Assembly: GCF_027946175.1 (NCBI RefSeq) | Contig: NZ_AP026671.1 | Coordinates: forward strand, 434,001 to 498,000 | Direction of reading: 5' to 3' | DNA length: 64,000 nt | Source: Nitratiruptor tergarcus DSM 16512 | GTDB lineage: Bacteria > Campylobacterota > Campylobacteria > Campylobacterales > Nitratiruptoraceae | In this document: in pieces, positions 43,433-53,648 of the stretch | How positions within the stretch are numbered: position 1 is the first letter of the stretch | How the letters are laid out: every line of letters starts with the position of its first letter | Position numbers and translations under genes: made by a program | Notes under the pieces: model-generated | Told to the model about the DNA's origin: nothing | Database searches by the model: none | What the model saw: only the letters and a program-made list of their open reading frames with translations

Positions 43433-44722
43433 ATGACCAACCAGGAGCTTATGCAAAGAGATCTCAAGCATATTTGGCATCCATGTACACAGATGAAAGA
43501 TCATGAAGCAATTCCTATTATCCCCATCAAGCGAGCAAAAGGGGTGTATGTCTATGATTTTGAAGATAATCGCTACATTGATAGCATTAGTAGCTGGTGG
43601 GTCAATCTTTTTGGTCATAGTAATGAGTATATTAATACAAAAATCAATGAGCAGCTTCAACAGCTTGAACATGTCATTTTTGCGGGATTTACACATGAAC
43701 AAATAGTAAAGCTCTCTGAGCGTCTCTGCCACTTTACTGGCTTGGAGAAATGCTTTTATGCTGATAATGGAAGTAGTGCAATTGAAGTAGCTTTAAAGAT
43801 GAGCTTTCACTATTTTAAAAACAAAGGCGAGACAAGGCCGTATTTTGTCTCACTTACTAATAGCTACCATGGTGAGACACTTGGTGCTTTGTCGGTGGGG
43901 GATGTGGAGTTATACAAAGAAACTTACAAAGAGATAATGATCCATACACTGCAAACCCCCGTTCCAAAAGATAGAACCGAAGAAACAGCAATCCAAGCAG
44001 CTCAAGAGTTAGAAAAGCTTTTTGAGCAACGGCATAAAGAGATTAGTGCTTTTATTGTAGAGCCTTTGGTGCAGTGTGCAGGGTATATGCATATGTATCA
44101 TCCACTGTTTTTAAAATTAGCAAAAGAGTTGTGTGAAAAGTATGATATATTTTTCATTGCCGATGAAATTGCAGTGGGGTTTGGAAGAACTGGAACACTC
44201 TTTGCTTGTGAGCAAGCCGGTATCAAGCCAGATTTTATGTGTCTGTCAAAAGGCCTTACAGGAGGGTATCTGCCGCTCTCAGTGGTGCTAACTTCAGATA
44301 GAGTATATGAGATGTTTTATTGTGATTACAACGAATATAAAGCCTTTTTACATTCACATAGTTATACAGGGAATGCTTTAGCATGTGCAGCAGCGAATGC
44401 AACGCTTGATATTTTTGAAAATGATGATGTAATTACTAAAAACCGTATAAAAATTGATTACATTGCACAAAAAATTGCTGCGTTTAGGGAGCTTCCTTGT
44501 GTGAAAGATGTACGCCAACGGGGTATGATAGCAGCCATAGAGTTGCAAGGATATAAGCCACAAGAGAGGATAGGGCTGCGCATTAATCAAGAAGCTCTCA
44601 AAAGAGGAGTTTTTGTCAGGCCACTTGGCAATGTGATTTACTTTATGCCTCCTTATGTGATAACTTTTGATGAGATTGATATGATGATAGATAGTGTTTA
44701 TGATATAGTAAAGAGTCTATGA
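43433..44722 (+). CDS. bioA: adenosylmethionine-8-amino-7-oxononanoate aminotransferase
   Basis: A 429-residue class-III aminotransferase of biotin synthesis that makes 7,8-diaminopelargonate using SAM as amino donor. WHPCTQMKDHEA, SSWWVNLFGH, SYHGETLGALSVGD and the PLP lysine in CLSKGLTGGYLPLS are BioA features. No other bio gene is in the window. It overlaps rsmH by one base, and AAAGG precedes ATG 43433. Confidence 0.93.
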   Translation: MTNQELMQRDLKHIWHPCTQMKDHEAIPIIPIKRAKGVYVYDFEDNRYIDSISSWWVNLFGHSNEYINTKINEQLQQLEHVIFAGFTHEQIVKLSERLCHFTGLEKCFYADNGSSAIEVALKMSFHYFKNKGETRPYFVSLTNSYHGETLGALSVGDVELYKETYKEIMIHTLQTPVPKDRTEETAIQAAQELEKLFEQRHKEISAFIVEPLVQCAGYMHMYHPLFLKLAKELCEKYDIFFIADEIAVGFGRTGTLFACEQAGIKPDFMCLSKGLTGGYLPLSVVLTSDRVYEMFYCDYNEYKAFLHSHSYTGNALACAAANATLDIFENDDVITKNRIKIDYIAQKIAAFRELPCVKDVRQRGMIAAIELQGYKPQERIGLRINQEALKRGVFVRPLGNVIYFMPPYVITFDEIDMMIDSVYDIVKSL

Positions 44723-45630
44723 TGCAATCTCCACATATTCCGGTGCTTTTAGATGAAGTAGTTGAAGTTTTTAAAGATACCCAGGGCTGGATTGTAGATG
44801 CCACGCTTGGCTATGCAGGCCACTCTTATGCCATTTTACAAAGTAATCCTCAAAACAAAATAGTTGGTATTGACAGGGATGAAGAGGCAATTGCATTTTC
44901 TACGAAACGTTTGCAGCCTTTTAGCAAGAGAGTAAAATTTGTACGAGGTGCATTTTCACAAAAAATTGAAGAGATTTTGCAAACAATGGAAATTAAAGGA
45001 GTTTTGGCCGATATTGGAGTCTCTTCATTGCAATTAGATAAAAAAGAGCGGGGGTTTAGCTTAGAGAGTGAAGTACTTGATATGCGTATGGATAAGAGCG
45101 CTGCACTGAGTGCGTATGAAGTTGTCAATACATATAGCCAAGAAGATCTCGCCAGGGTATTACAAGAGTATGGAGAGGTAAAAAATGCATGGAAAATTGC
45201 AGGAGAGGTTGTAAAACATAGACCAATAAAAAGCGCAAAAGAGCTCAAAACGCTCATAGAGCGTTTAGTTCCCCGTACAAAAAAGATCCATCCAGCTACG
45301 ACAATCTTTCAAGCAATTCGCATCGAAGTTAACAAGGAGCTCGAGGAGTTAGAAGGTCTCTTAGATGCATTGGAAAAAGCAAAACCAAGAGGTGCAAAAG
45401 TTGCTATTATTACATTTCACTCTCTAGAAGATCGTTTAGTAAAAAATAGATTTAAAAAATGGGCGCAAAAATGTATCTGTCCTCCAGAGGCTTTACGTTG
45501 CGAGTGTGGAGGTGATAGAGCACTTGGTACAATATTGACAAAAAAACCGATAACAGCAACAAAAGAGGAGATAATGAAAAATCCTCGTAGTCGCAGTGCA
45601 AAGCTGCGTGTATTTAAGTTTAAGGAGTAG
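44722..45630 (+). CDS. rsmH: 16S rRNA m4C1402 methyltransferase RsmH
   Basis: A 302-residue SAM-dependent methyltransferase. PHIPVLLDEVVEV, VDATLGYAGHS, GVLADIGVSSLQLDKKERGFSL and FHSLEDRLVKNRFK are the signature segments. ATG 44722 fits AAGAG at 44711-44715 better than ATG 44719. It starts the remnant of the division-cell-wall cluster, followed by the FtsL-like gene. Confidence 0.94.
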   Translation: MQSPHIPVLLDEVVEVFKDTQGWIVDATLGYAGHSYAILQSNPQNKIVGIDRDEEAIAFSTKRLQPFSKRVKFVRGAFSQKIEEILQTMEIKGVLADIGVSSLQLDKKERGFSLESEVLDMRMDKSAALSAYEVVNTYSQEDLARVLQEYGEVKNAWKIAGEVVKHRPIKSAKELKTLIERLVPRTKKIHPATTIFQAIRIEVNKELEELEGLLDALEKAKPRGAKVAIITFHSLEDRLVKNRFKKWAQKCICPPEALRCECGGDRALGTILTKKPITATKEEIMKNPRSRSAKLRVFKFKE

Positions 45631-45631
45631 T

Positions 45632-45913
45632 ATGGAAAAAGTAGAAAAAAAAGATCTTCTCGACTCCATTGATGAAATAAGTAGTAAAAAAGAGCTTGAT
45701 GGCACTTTCTTTATTCTTGTTATACTCAGTGTAGTTCTCATCATAGCACTTATTTTTCCAAAAATCTATTTAAGCAATCAGATCTACTACAAAAGCCGCA
45801 CTATCAATACACTTCTTGATAACTATGAAATTCTTAAAGAGGAAAATAGACTTTTGCGCCAACAACTCGAATATGAACGCTATAAAAATCAGGTTTTAGA
45901 TACGATGTTTTAA
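45632..45913 (+). CDS. small bitopic coiled-coil protein, FtsL candidate
   Basis: A 93-residue protein with one membrane helix (about residues 25-48, FFILVILSVVLIIALIFPKIYL) and a following leucine-rich coiled coil (NTLLDNYEILKEENRLLRQQLEYE). Topology, size and its place directly after rsmH match FtsL of the divisome. AAGGAG lies 6 bases before ATG 45632. It may instead be a general septum-initiator-like protein. Confidence 0.75.
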   Translation: MEKVEKKDLLDSIDEISSKKELDGTFFILVILSVVLIIALIFPKIYLSNQIYYKSRTINTLLDNYEILKEENRLLRQQLEYERYKNQVLDTMF

Positions 45914-45921
45914 GGAAATTG

Positions 45922-48900
45922 ATGAGAAAATTTTTAGAGTTTGCTATTGAAAAAGCTGCGCTTAATCACATTTTTTTATTATTGATATTTATTCTTTCTA
46001 TTTTTGCATATCAAAATGTTCCAAAAGAGATTTTTCCACCTATAACTTTGGATAAGATTTTTATTACTGGTGGGTATAGTGGGGCGAGTGCGCAGACACT
46101 TGACAAAATGGTCGTAGAAAATCTTGAAGATGAACTCAAAAATGTACAAAATCTCAGTGATATTGATGCGATTGTTAAAAATGGGCGTTTTACTATCATA
46201 TCAGATATCAAAGAGGGGGCAGATAATCTCATAGTACTCAATGATGTAAAAGATAAGATTGCTAAAATAAAAAAAGATCTTCCTCCAGATATGGATGAGC
46301 CTACCGCTACAATTTTAAAAAAGAGTTTTCCTCTTGTGCTCATAGCAATTGCTACAAAAGAGGATACGAGAAAGCTTTTGGGAGTCGCAGATAAACTCAA
46401 AAGTGAACTCAGTTCCATCAAGGAATTAAGTGATATTGATATTAGAGGATGGAGAGAGGATGAATTACAAATTAAACTATTAAAGAAAAAAATAGATGCT
46501 TTGCATCTTAATACCACTCAAATTGCTGAACTCATTCAGCAAATTGCTACAATCTTTCCTATCGGCTCGATTCAGCAAAGAGGAGATCATTTCTTTCTTA
46601 CCACAGAAAACGGGAAAAAGAGGGTAGAAGAGCTACGAAATCTCATTTTAAAAATAGGCTCTAAAAAGGTAAGGCTTGCAGATATTGCAAAAGTTGTGTT
46701 TACTTTGAGTGATCCGCAAATGCTCTCACACTTTAATGGCAAGCCAAATATTTCTATCAATGTAACTAAAACAAAAAATGGCAATGCAATAGAGCTTGTA
46801 AAAAAGATTAAGCAGATACTGCATACGTATGAAAAGGAGTATCCAGGATTTGAATTTAAAGTTTATACTGATACTTCTATCTGGATTCGCAATCGACTCA
46901 ATACTGTAACATCCAATCTCTTCTTTGGTCTTATCTTAGTTTTTACAGCCTTGCTATTAACTGTGGATTGGCGAATAGCCATTGTTGTGGGAATGGGAAT
47001 TCCTGTTAGCTTTATGATTGGGCTCATATCTTTAGAGTTTCTTGGTTATAGCCTCAATATGCTCTCACTCTTTGGAGCTCTTATTGCTTTGGGAATGCTT
47101 GTAGATGAAGCGATTGTTGTTGCTGAAAATATCTATAGGCATTTAGAAAATGGAGACGATCCAAAAACTGCTGCCATTAATGGGGCTTTGGAGATGTTTC
47201 CTGCAGTCCTTACTGCTACTTCGACAACGATCTTTGCATTTTTACCCCTTTTAATTATTAGTGGTGAAATGGGGGCTTTTATAAAAATACTCCCTGTGAT
47301 TATCTCTATTTTACTTTTAAGTTCTTTATTTGAAGCATTCTATTTTTTGCCACTCCATGCTAAAGATTTTTTACGTGTGACAAAAAAGAGAGAAAGTAGT
47401 TCTTTTTGGCATAAGATTTATACATTCTATGCAAAAGTACTTGCATTTTTATTGCAAAAAAAATATCTCAGTCTCATATTTTTAGTAGGTGGTATTGTAA
47501 TTGCAACAGTTGTAATGCTCAAGCAGACAAAGTTTCAACTCTTTCCTAGTTTTGATACTACGCAGATTTATATTACAGGTCGCGTGAATGTCAATAATGA
47601 TGTAGAAGATACAGAAAAGATTTTGAAGCCTTTGGAGCAGGCCATTTTGCAAAGCGTGAAAAAAGATGAAGTCAGTTCCGTGACTGCAATTGTAGGGATG
47701 AAACTTGATGCGAAAAATAATGCACAAACAGGGGCAAATCTCTTTCATGTTTTTGTGAATCTCCATGAGCTCAAGCCCCAAAATTTTGTTGATAAATTTA
47801 TAACCCCTATCTTTTCTATTGAGTATGACAGCTCGGATATGCTCCGTACTCGCAGTGCAAAAGAGATAGCTAAAGATCTGCAAAAACTAGTACAAAAGTT
47901 CAAGCATCCTCCTATTGAAGAGATTGCTGTAGTTGTTCCACAAGCTGGAATAGTAAAGAGTGACATAGAAATAAGCTTGGAGTATGAGCATCCAAAAGAT
48001 GTTTTACAAGCTATCAAACTATTAGAAGAAGCTATGCAAAAAATTGATGGGGTTTATAATATAACAGATGATGCAAAAGAGGGTGAAAAAGAGCTCAAGC
48101 TCAAACTCAATGACTATGCAGCAAAGCTAGGAATTACAGAAGGGTATCTTGCAAAATATCTCCAAGCCTTATATCTTGATGCAGAAGTTGCAAAGATGTT
48201 TAAGTACAATAAGCTCATCTATGTGAAGCTGCAATCAATGAGCAAAGATGATTATTCGGCTTTTAAAGATCTCCTCATAGATGTTCCAAATAGTATGCAA
48301 AAAGTGCGTTTACAGGATATAGCGCAGTTTATAACAATCGAACACTTCTATGACATTATTAAAGAAAATGGTAAAAAGATTCGTACTGTATATGGATCTT
48401 TAGATAAAAAGAAGCTCACTTCTGCAGAGTTTTATGATCGCATTACCCCTGTTTTAGAGAAAATTCAAAAATTAGGTATTGGAGTAAAAATAAAAGGGGA
48501 GCAAAAAGAGAATAAAAAGTTGATGCGAGAGATTATTCGTGCATTTATTATTGCTGTCTTTTTGATTTTTGCTGCACTTGTCTGGATGTTTAATTCAGTT
48601 TTGTATTCGCTTATTGTTTTGAGTGTTATTCCTCTTTCTTTATTGGGAGTATTAATTGGAAATAAAATCTTAGGACTTAATCTGACAATGCCGGGACTCC
48701 TTGGTCTTGTGGGACTTGCTGGGGTTGTGGTAAATGATGGGCTTATTATGATTGATTTTATTAGAAAATGTACAAACTTAGAGTGTGTTATTAAAAGAGC
48801 AACCCTTCGTGTACGTCCGATACTGCTAACTTCCATCACAACTATTTTAGGACTAGCCACACTCATGTTTTTTGCAAGTGGACAAAGCCTCATACTCCAA

Positions 48901-48999
48901 CCTATGGCTGTGACACTTGGATTTGGTATTGGTTGGGCTACAATAATTAATCTTTTGATAGTCCCATTACTCTTTGTTTTAGTAAAACGCATAAGGTAA
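45922..48999 (+). CDS. RND-family efflux transporter
   Basis: A 1025-residue AcrB/HAE-type inner-membrane pump with twelve predicted helices and two large periplasmic loops. The fourth-helix proton-relay segment reads MLVDEAIVVAENIYRHLE, with Asp-Glu where AcrB has Asp-Asp, and the later GLVGLAGVVVNDGLIMIDFI is the second-half equivalent. ATG 45922 is preferred over TTG 45919 because of AAGGAAA upstream. No adaptor or outer-membrane gene is adjacent; the HlyD/TolC genes at 7376-12254 are candidates. Confidence 0.87.
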   Translation: MRKFLEFAIEKAALNHIFLLLIFILSIFAYQNVPKEIFPPITLDKIFITGGYSGASAQTLDKMVVENLEDELKNVQNLSDIDAIVKNGRFTIISDIKEGADNLIVLNDVKDKIAKIKKDLPPDMDEPTATILKKSFPLVLIAIATKEDTRKLLGVADKLKSELSSIKELSDIDIRGWREDELQIKLLKKKIDALHLNTTQIAELIQQIATIFPIGSIQQRGDHFFLTTENGKKRVEELRNLILKIGSKKVRLADIAKVVFTLSDPQMLSHFNGKPNISINVTKTKNGNAIELVKKIKQILHTYEKEYPGFEFKVYTDTSIWIRNRLNTVTSNLFFGLILVFTALLLTVDWRIAIVVGMGIPVSFMIGLISLEFLGYSLNMLSLFGALIALGMLVDEAIVVAENIYRHLENGDDPKTAAINGALEMFPAVLTATSTTIFAFLPLLIISGEMGAFIKILPVIISILLLSSLFEAFYFLPLHAKDFLRVTKKRESSSFWHKIYTFYAKVLAFLLQKKYLSLIFLVGGIVIATVVMLKQTKFQLFPSFDTTQIYITGRVNVNNDVEDTEKILKPLEQAILQSVKKDEVSSVTAIVGMKLDAKNNAQTGANLFHVFVNLHELKPQNFVDKFITPIFSIEYDSSDMLRTRSAKEIAKDLQKLVQKFKHPPIEEIAVVVPQAGIVKSDIEISLEYEHPKDVLQAIKLLEEAMQKIDGVYNITDDAKEGEKELKLKLNDYAAKLGITEGYLAKYLQALYLDAEVAKMFKYNKLIYVKLQSMSKDDYSAFKDLLIDVPNSMQKVRLQDIAQFITIEHFYDIIKENGKKIRTVYGSLDKKKLTSAEFYDRITPVLEKIQKLGIGVKIKGEQKENKKLMREIIRAFIIAVFLIFAALVWMFNSVLYSLIVLSVIPLSLLGVLIGNKILGLNLTMPGLLGLVGLAGVVVNDGLIMIDFIRKCTNLECVIKRATLRVRPILLTSITTILGLATLMFFASGQSLILQPMAVTLGFGIGWATIINLLIVPLLFVLVKRIR

Positions 49000-49007
49000 A
49001 AATTTGC

Positions 49008-49013
49008 TATACT
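49008..49013 (+). promoter_or_regulatory. -10 box for the DUF2018-hemC operon
   Basis: TATACT 24 bases upstream of ATG 49038, with a strong AAAGGAGGGAGAA ribosome site. Confidence 0.4.
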
Positions 49014-49037
49014 ACACATTGCATAAAGGAGGGAGAA

Positions 49038-49316
49038 ATGTATTTTGAAGATGATGATGTTTTAGGCGGGACACCAAAAAGTAGATTTTTAGATATTGTT
49101 TTTCATGCTAATCGCAACGTAGTTGAAGGAGAACTTGAAAACATTATGGAGTGGATGGCCGCATTAGAGCTTATTATAGAGCAAAAATGTGGGCTTGATG
49201 TAGAAAAAGAGGTACAGCAAGTTCTTTATGATGAGAGCAAAAAAAAGGAACTAGAAAATAAACTAAACTCTCTTTATATTGAATATATGGGGAAAATTTT
49301 GAGCCAAAGTGAATAA
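49038..49316 (+). CDS. DUF2018 protein (HP0242-like)
   Basis: A 92-residue helical protein that resembles H. pylori HP0242 from memory: an early aspartate-rich start, LDIVFHANRNVVEGELENIME near residues 18-38 and a final MGKILS tail. HP0242 is known for a knotted homodimer fold. Its neighbours (polyprenyl synthase, hemA, proS, hemC) are the same in H. pylori, which supports the call. Cellular role unknown. Confidence 0.8.
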   Translation: MYFEDDDVLGGTPKSRFLDIVFHANRNVVEGELENIMEWMAALELIIEQKCGLDVEKEVQQVLYDESKKKELENKLNSLYIEYMGKILSQSE

Positions 49317-49325
49317 GGAAGATCG

Positions 49326-50213
49326 TTGCAGAGGGTGAAAGAGATAATAGAGGGATTTATTGCAGATCTTGATGATGCGTATGTCCAAGAGCTTTTTGCA
49401 AAAATTCCTGCAGGTAAGATGTTGCGTAGTAAACTTATTTTGCAGATAGTTCCTAGCAAAGAGGGAGAGTTTTTAGCTGCTGTTATAGAGATGATTCATG
49501 CAGCGAGTCTTTTGCACGATGATGTTATTGATGATGCGATGATGCGCAGAGGTGTTGCTTCTATTAATGCGATTTTTGGAAATAAGCCAGCTATTATGAT
49601 GGGAGATATCCTCTATTCAAAAGCCTTTTTTGAATTGACAAAACTGCCTCATCCTATACCCCAGATTGTTTCTAATGCTGTAACACTTCTTAGTCTTGGA
49701 GAGCTTTTAGATGTACAGCTTGCTAAGAGTTTTAATACTAATGAAGATGCCTATTTTGATATGATTTATAAAAAAACTGCATCTTTAATTGAAGCGAGCG
49801 CTAAAGCAGCTGCGATTTTGGCAGGCAAAGAGAGCGAAAAATATGGGCTCTATGGTAAAAACTTGGGACTTGCTTTTCAGATAGTTGATGATATTCTCGA
49901 TATTATACAAGATGCATCGACGCTTGGTAAGCCTGCTTTGCATGATCTCAAAGAAGGAAAAAGTACGCTCCCCTATATCTACCTCTACCACGCTTTGTCT
50001 GCTGATGAAAAAGAGAAGCTTTTAAAACTATTTAAAAAAGATCTGAGTGAAGAGGAAAAAGATTGGCTCAAAGAAAAGTTTACTGCTACTGGAGCATTAG
50101 AAAGAACAAAAGAAAAAGCAAGAATTCTTGGCAAAGAGGCAATGGCGATACTGGATGAAGAGGATGAGAGGCTTCATGAGATTATGAGCTCCTTGATTGA
50201 GAGGACATATTAA
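49326..50213 (+). CDS. polyprenyl diphosphate synthase
   Basis: A 295-residue trans-prenyltransferase that extends isoprenoid diphosphates, probably for the quinone side chain. The two aspartate-rich motifs are DDVIDD at 65-70 and DDILD at 188-192; GKMLRSKL stands where GGKRxRP usually is. Start TTG 49326 with AAGGAAG upstream. It precedes hemA by one base; chain length cannot be read. Confidence 0.9.
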   Translation: MQRVKEIIEGFIADLDDAYVQELFAKIPAGKMLRSKLILQIVPSKEGEFLAAVIEMIHAASLLHDDVIDDAMMRRGVASINAIFGNKPAIMMGDILYSKAFFELTKLPHPIPQIVSNAVTLLSLGELLDVQLAKSFNTNEDAYFDMIYKKTASLIEASAKAAAILAGKESEKYGLYGKNLGLAFQIVDDILDIIQDASTLGKPALHDLKEGKSTLPYIYLYHALSADEKEKLLKLFKKDLSEEEKDWLKEKFTATGALERTKEKARILGKEAMAILDEEDERLHEIMSSLIERTY

Positions 50214-51511
50214 TGCACTATCTTGTTATTAGCTTTTCACATAAAAACTCCGATATTGTCACACGAGAAAAACTTGCACTCAGCCAAGAAGAGAGACGAG
50301 AATTTGTAGCAAATGAGATTTTAACAAAAGATAGTATTAATGAAGTAATAATCCTCTCAACCTGTAATAGGGTAGAAATCATAGCAAGCTCGAAAGATCC
50401 TTTCAGATCCACAGAATCGGTCTTGGAAATTCTTGCAAAAGTTTCTGGAATAAACATAGAAGAGCTTGAGGGGAGAGCTGATGTCTATGAGGATAATGGT
50501 GCAGTACACCATATCTTTAGTGTTGCAAGTGGGCTTGATAGTCTTGTAGTTGGTGAAACGCAAATTGTAGGGCAACTCAAAGATGCTTATAAAGAGGCTT
50601 ATGAGAAAGGGTGGTGTGCGCAAAAACTAGGACGTGTTATGCACTATGCTTTTAAATGTGCAAAAGAGGTACGTACATCTACTGATATTTCAAAAAATCC
50701 CGTTTCTGTCGCAAGCGCTGCAGTGGCATTGGCAAAAGATAGGCTTGGAAATTTGGGAGGGTTTACAGCACTTGTGATAGGAACTGGAGAGATGGGAACC
50801 CTTGCAGCAAAGCATCTCTTGACACATGGTTGTAATGTTATTTTAGTTGGACGTAGTGAGGAAAAAACTAAAAAAATAGCATATGAGATTGATAAAAACA
50901 TACAAGTAGCAACAACACCAGAGCTCCCTCACCTCATAAATAATTATAGACTGCTTTTTACTGCAACATCTTCTTCTGATCCGATTATTACTAAAAATAT
51001 GGTTGAAAGAAGAGATTTTGCAAGGCTTTGGTTTGATATGGCAATCCCACGCGATATTGAAGAGATGGATATAGAAAATATTGCTATCTATGCAGTGGAT
51101 GATCTTAAAGAGATTGTAGATAAGAATATGGCTTTTCGCGAAGAGCAGGCACGTAATGCGTATAAGATTGTTGGACACTATGTGAAAGAGTTTTTTAAAT
51201 GGCTCCAAACACTTGAAATAGAGCCAATTATCAAAGAGATCCGAGCACAAGCCAAAAATGCTGCTCTTGCAGAGTTGCAAAAAGCTATAAAAAAAGGGTT
51301 TATTCCAAAAGAGCAGCAAAAAAATATAGAGAAGCTTTTGCATAACGCTTTCAATAGATTTTTACATGACCCTACAAAGAGACTCAAGTCCATAGCAGAT
51401 GAGCCAAGTGCTGACACAATTGTTGAGGCGATAAAGTTTTTTTTCGAAATCGAAGATGAAGTGGGACTTAATCGCTATAAGTGTGAATACTATATGAACT
51501 TAAGGAGTTAG
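50213..51511 (+). CDS. hemA: glutamyl-tRNA reductase
   Basis: A 432-residue enzyme, the first of the C5 haem pathway. The nucleophile C51 lies in LSTCNRVEI, and [23 protein letters not shown] and the NADPH-binding [15 protein letters not shown] follow. The C-terminal dimerisation helix is present. Same operon as proS and, further on, hemC. Confidence 0.96.
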   Translation: MHYLVISFSHKNSDIVTREKLALSQEERREFVANEILTKDSINEVIILSTCNRVEIIASSKDPFRSTESVLEILAKVSGINIEELEGRADVYEDNGAVHHIFSVASGLDSLVVGETQIVGQLKDAYKEAYEKGWCAQKLGRVMHYAFKCAKEVRTSTDISKNPVSVASAAVALAKDRLGNLGGFTALVIGTGEMGTLAAKHLLTHGCNVILVGRSEEKTKKIAYEIDKNIQVATTPELPHLINNYRLLFTATSSSDPIITKNMVERRDFARLWFDMAIPRDIEEMDIENIAIYAVDDLKEIVDKNMAFREEQARNAYKIVGHYVKEFFKWLQTLEIEPIIKEIRAQAKNAALAELQKAIKKGFIPKEQQKNIEKLLHNAFNRFLHDPTKRLKSIADEPSADTIVEAIKFFFEIEDEVGLNRYKCEYYMNLRS

Positions 51512-51512
51512 A

Positions 51513-53216
51513 GTGAGATTAAGCAAGGCTTTTGTTCCAACTACCAAAGAAGCACCAAAAGATGCAGTCCTTCCAAGCCATATCTACTTAGTCCGTGGAG
51601 GTTTTATTAATCAAGTAGCAAGCGGTATTTATAACTTTCTCCCCTTTGGCAAAAGAGTTTTAGACAAAATACGATCAATTATCAAAGAAGAGCTTGATAA
51701 AGCGGGTTGCCAAGAGGTACAGCTTGGATTTGTAACTCCTTGTGAACTTTGGGAAGAGAGTGGAAGATTTGCAAAATATGGAAAAGAGCTCCTGCGGTTT
51801 AAAGATCGTAAGGAGAATTGCTTTGTATTAGGACCTACACATGAAGAGATGATGGTAGCATTGGTGCGAGGAAGAGTGACAAGCTATAAACAGCTACCTC
51901 TCAATCTCTATCAGATAAATCTCAAATTTCGTGATGAAGCAAGACCGCGCTTTGGGTTGCTGCGTGGGAGAGAGTTTATCATGAAAGATGGATACTCTTT
52001 TCATGAAAGTATTGAAGATATGCAAAGAGAGTATGCTTTAATGGAAGAGACATATAAAAAGATTTTTACAAGGCTTGGACTCACCTTTAGAGCAGTTGAG
52101 GCAGATGTTGGAGCAATTGGTGGGAGTGCAAGTAAAGAGTTTATGGTAATTGCTAATAGTGGTGAAGATACGATTGCAGTCTGTAGTGCATGTGAATATG
52201 CTGCCAATGTAGAGGCTGCTAAGCGTAAAAAGCCTGTGCCTCCAGTAGAAGCCCCTGAATTTAGCAATTTTGAACCTTTCTATACTCCTGGACTTACATC
52301 TATTGAAGAGCTCAGCGATTTTTTCAAAGTTCATCCTTACTATTTTGTAAAAGCGGTTGCAAAAAAGGCTATATATGATGAGAGTGAAGAGATAGTTATC
52401 TTCTTTTTACGAGGAAGCGATGAACTCCAAGAGATCAAAGCTGCCAATGCTATTGGTGCAAATGAACTTGTTGATGTGAGTGAGGAGGAGCTACAAGAAG
52501 CTGGCATTGTTCCTGGATTTATAGCTCCTTATGAGCAGCAGTGTCGCATAGTGCTTGATGAAGATCTCAAAGGTGCCAAAGGGCTTATTTGTGGTGGTAA
52601 TCGCAAAGACTATCATCTCATAGGGGCTGATCTTTCCCACTTTGATGAGGCTCTTTTTGCTGATATTGTCCAGGTCAAAGAGGGTGATCTCTGTCCAGAG
52701 TGTGGTGCAGTGATGAAGCTTACAAAAGGTATCGAAGTAGGTCATATCTTTCAATTGGGTACTCGCTATAGCGCTGCAATGAATGCAACATTTTTAGATA
52801 GAGATGGCAAAGCAAAACCTTTTGTAATGGGTACATACGGTATAGGTGTGAGTCGCCTTGTAGCTGCAGCTATTGAGCAAAACCATGATGAGCGAGGCTG
52901 TATCTGGCCCAAAGAGATTGCTCCTTATGAAGTATGCATAATTGTTTCAAATATAAAAGATAGTGAGCAAAGTGAATTAGGTGAAGAACTTTACCAAAAA
53001 CTTTTGGATAAAGGGGTAGAAGTAGTCCTCGATGATAGAGCAGACAGATTTGGTGCCAAAATCAAAGATTTTGAACTTATTGGCTATCCCTATGCCCTGA
53101 TTGTTGGGAAAGCTCTTAAAGAGGGTAAAGTTCAGCTAGTAGATAGGAAAACTCTTCAAAAACTCGATGTTCCAAAAGAAGAGGCTATCGAAGAGTTGAT
53201 GAGATACCTTCATTAA
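51513..53216 (+). CDS. proS: prolyl-tRNA synthetase
   Basis: A 567-residue bacterial-type ProRS. Class II motifs: [50 protein letters not shown] and [17 protein letters not shown]. The editing domain lies between residues 240 and 380. GTG 51513 follows the hemA stop by one base. Confidence 0.96.
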   Translation: MRLSKAFVPTTKEAPKDAVLPSHIYLVRGGFINQVASGIYNFLPFGKRVLDKIRSIIKEELDKAGCQEVQLGFVTPCELWEESGRFAKYGKELLRFKDRKENCFVLGPTHEEMMVALVRGRVTSYKQLPLNLYQINLKFRDEARPRFGLLRGREFIMKDGYSFHESIEDMQREYALMEETYKKIFTRLGLTFRAVEADVGAIGGSASKEFMVIANSGEDTIAVCSACEYAANVEAAKRKKPVPPVEAPEFSNFEPFYTPGLTSIEELSDFFKVHPYYFVKAVAKKAIYDESEEIVIFFLRGSDELQEIKAANAIGANELVDVSEEELQEAGIVPGFIAPYEQQCRIVLDEDLKGAKGLICGGNRKDYHLIGADLSHFDEALFADIVQVKEGDLCPECGAVMKLTKGIEVGHIFQLGTRYSAAMNATFLDRDGKAKPFVMGTYGIGVSRLVAAAIEQNHDERGCIWPKEIAPYEVCIIVSNIKDSEQSELGEELYQKLLDKGVEVVLDDRADRFGAKIKDFELIGYPYALIVGKALKEGKVQLVDRKTLQKLDVPKEEAIEELMRYLH

Positions 53217-53227
53217 TCAAAAAATAT

Positions 53228-53233
53228 TATACT
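53228..53233 (+). promoter_or_regulatory. possible -10 box before the FxsA gene
   Basis: TATACT 25 bases upstream of TTG 53259 in the 42-base gap after proS. It would add an internal promoter to the haem operon. Confidence 0.3.
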
Positions 53234-53258
53234 CTCAAAAAAGTATGAGGAAGAAGCG

Positions 53259-53648
53259 TTGCTCTATTTTTTGCTCTATCTTTTTATAGAAACTTTTGTA
53301 TCAGTGCAGATTGCTAGTGCAATAGGCCCTTTTTGGACTTTTGTAGAGATTGTTACAAGTGCTGTCTATGGATTTTGGATTATTCGCAATATGCATATTC
53401 AAATGATGGCAACAATGCAAGCATTAGCAAATGGTGAGATAACTATGGAAGAGTTTGAGAGTATGAATCTCTCGATGCTTGTAGGGGCTATTCTTTTAAT
53501 AATTCCGGGCTTTTTTACTGATATAATAGGAATACTTATGCAATTTGGTGTTTTTTCTACATTTATTGCTAAAAAAATCTTAAAGTTGAAATCTAGGAAG
53601 AAAAGGGAGGATGATAATGTCATTGATGTGGAGATTATTGAGCATTAG
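53259..53648 (+). CDS. FxsA-family membrane protein
   Basis: A 129-residue protein with two to three helices and the FxsA core EFESMNLSMLVGAILLIIPGFFTDIIGILM. FxsA suppresses phage F exclusion when overproduced in E. coli; its normal role is unclear. TTG 53259 follows GAGGAAGAA. The cytosolic tail is basic (KKILKLKSRKKRE). It overlaps the next gene by 32 bases. Confidence 0.82.
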   Translation: MLYFLLYLFIETFVSVQIASAIGPFWTFVEIVTSAVYGFWIIRNMHIQMMATMQALANGEITMEEFESMNLSMLVGAILLIIPGFFTDIIGILMQFGVFSTFIAKKILKLKSRKKREDDNVIDVEIIEH

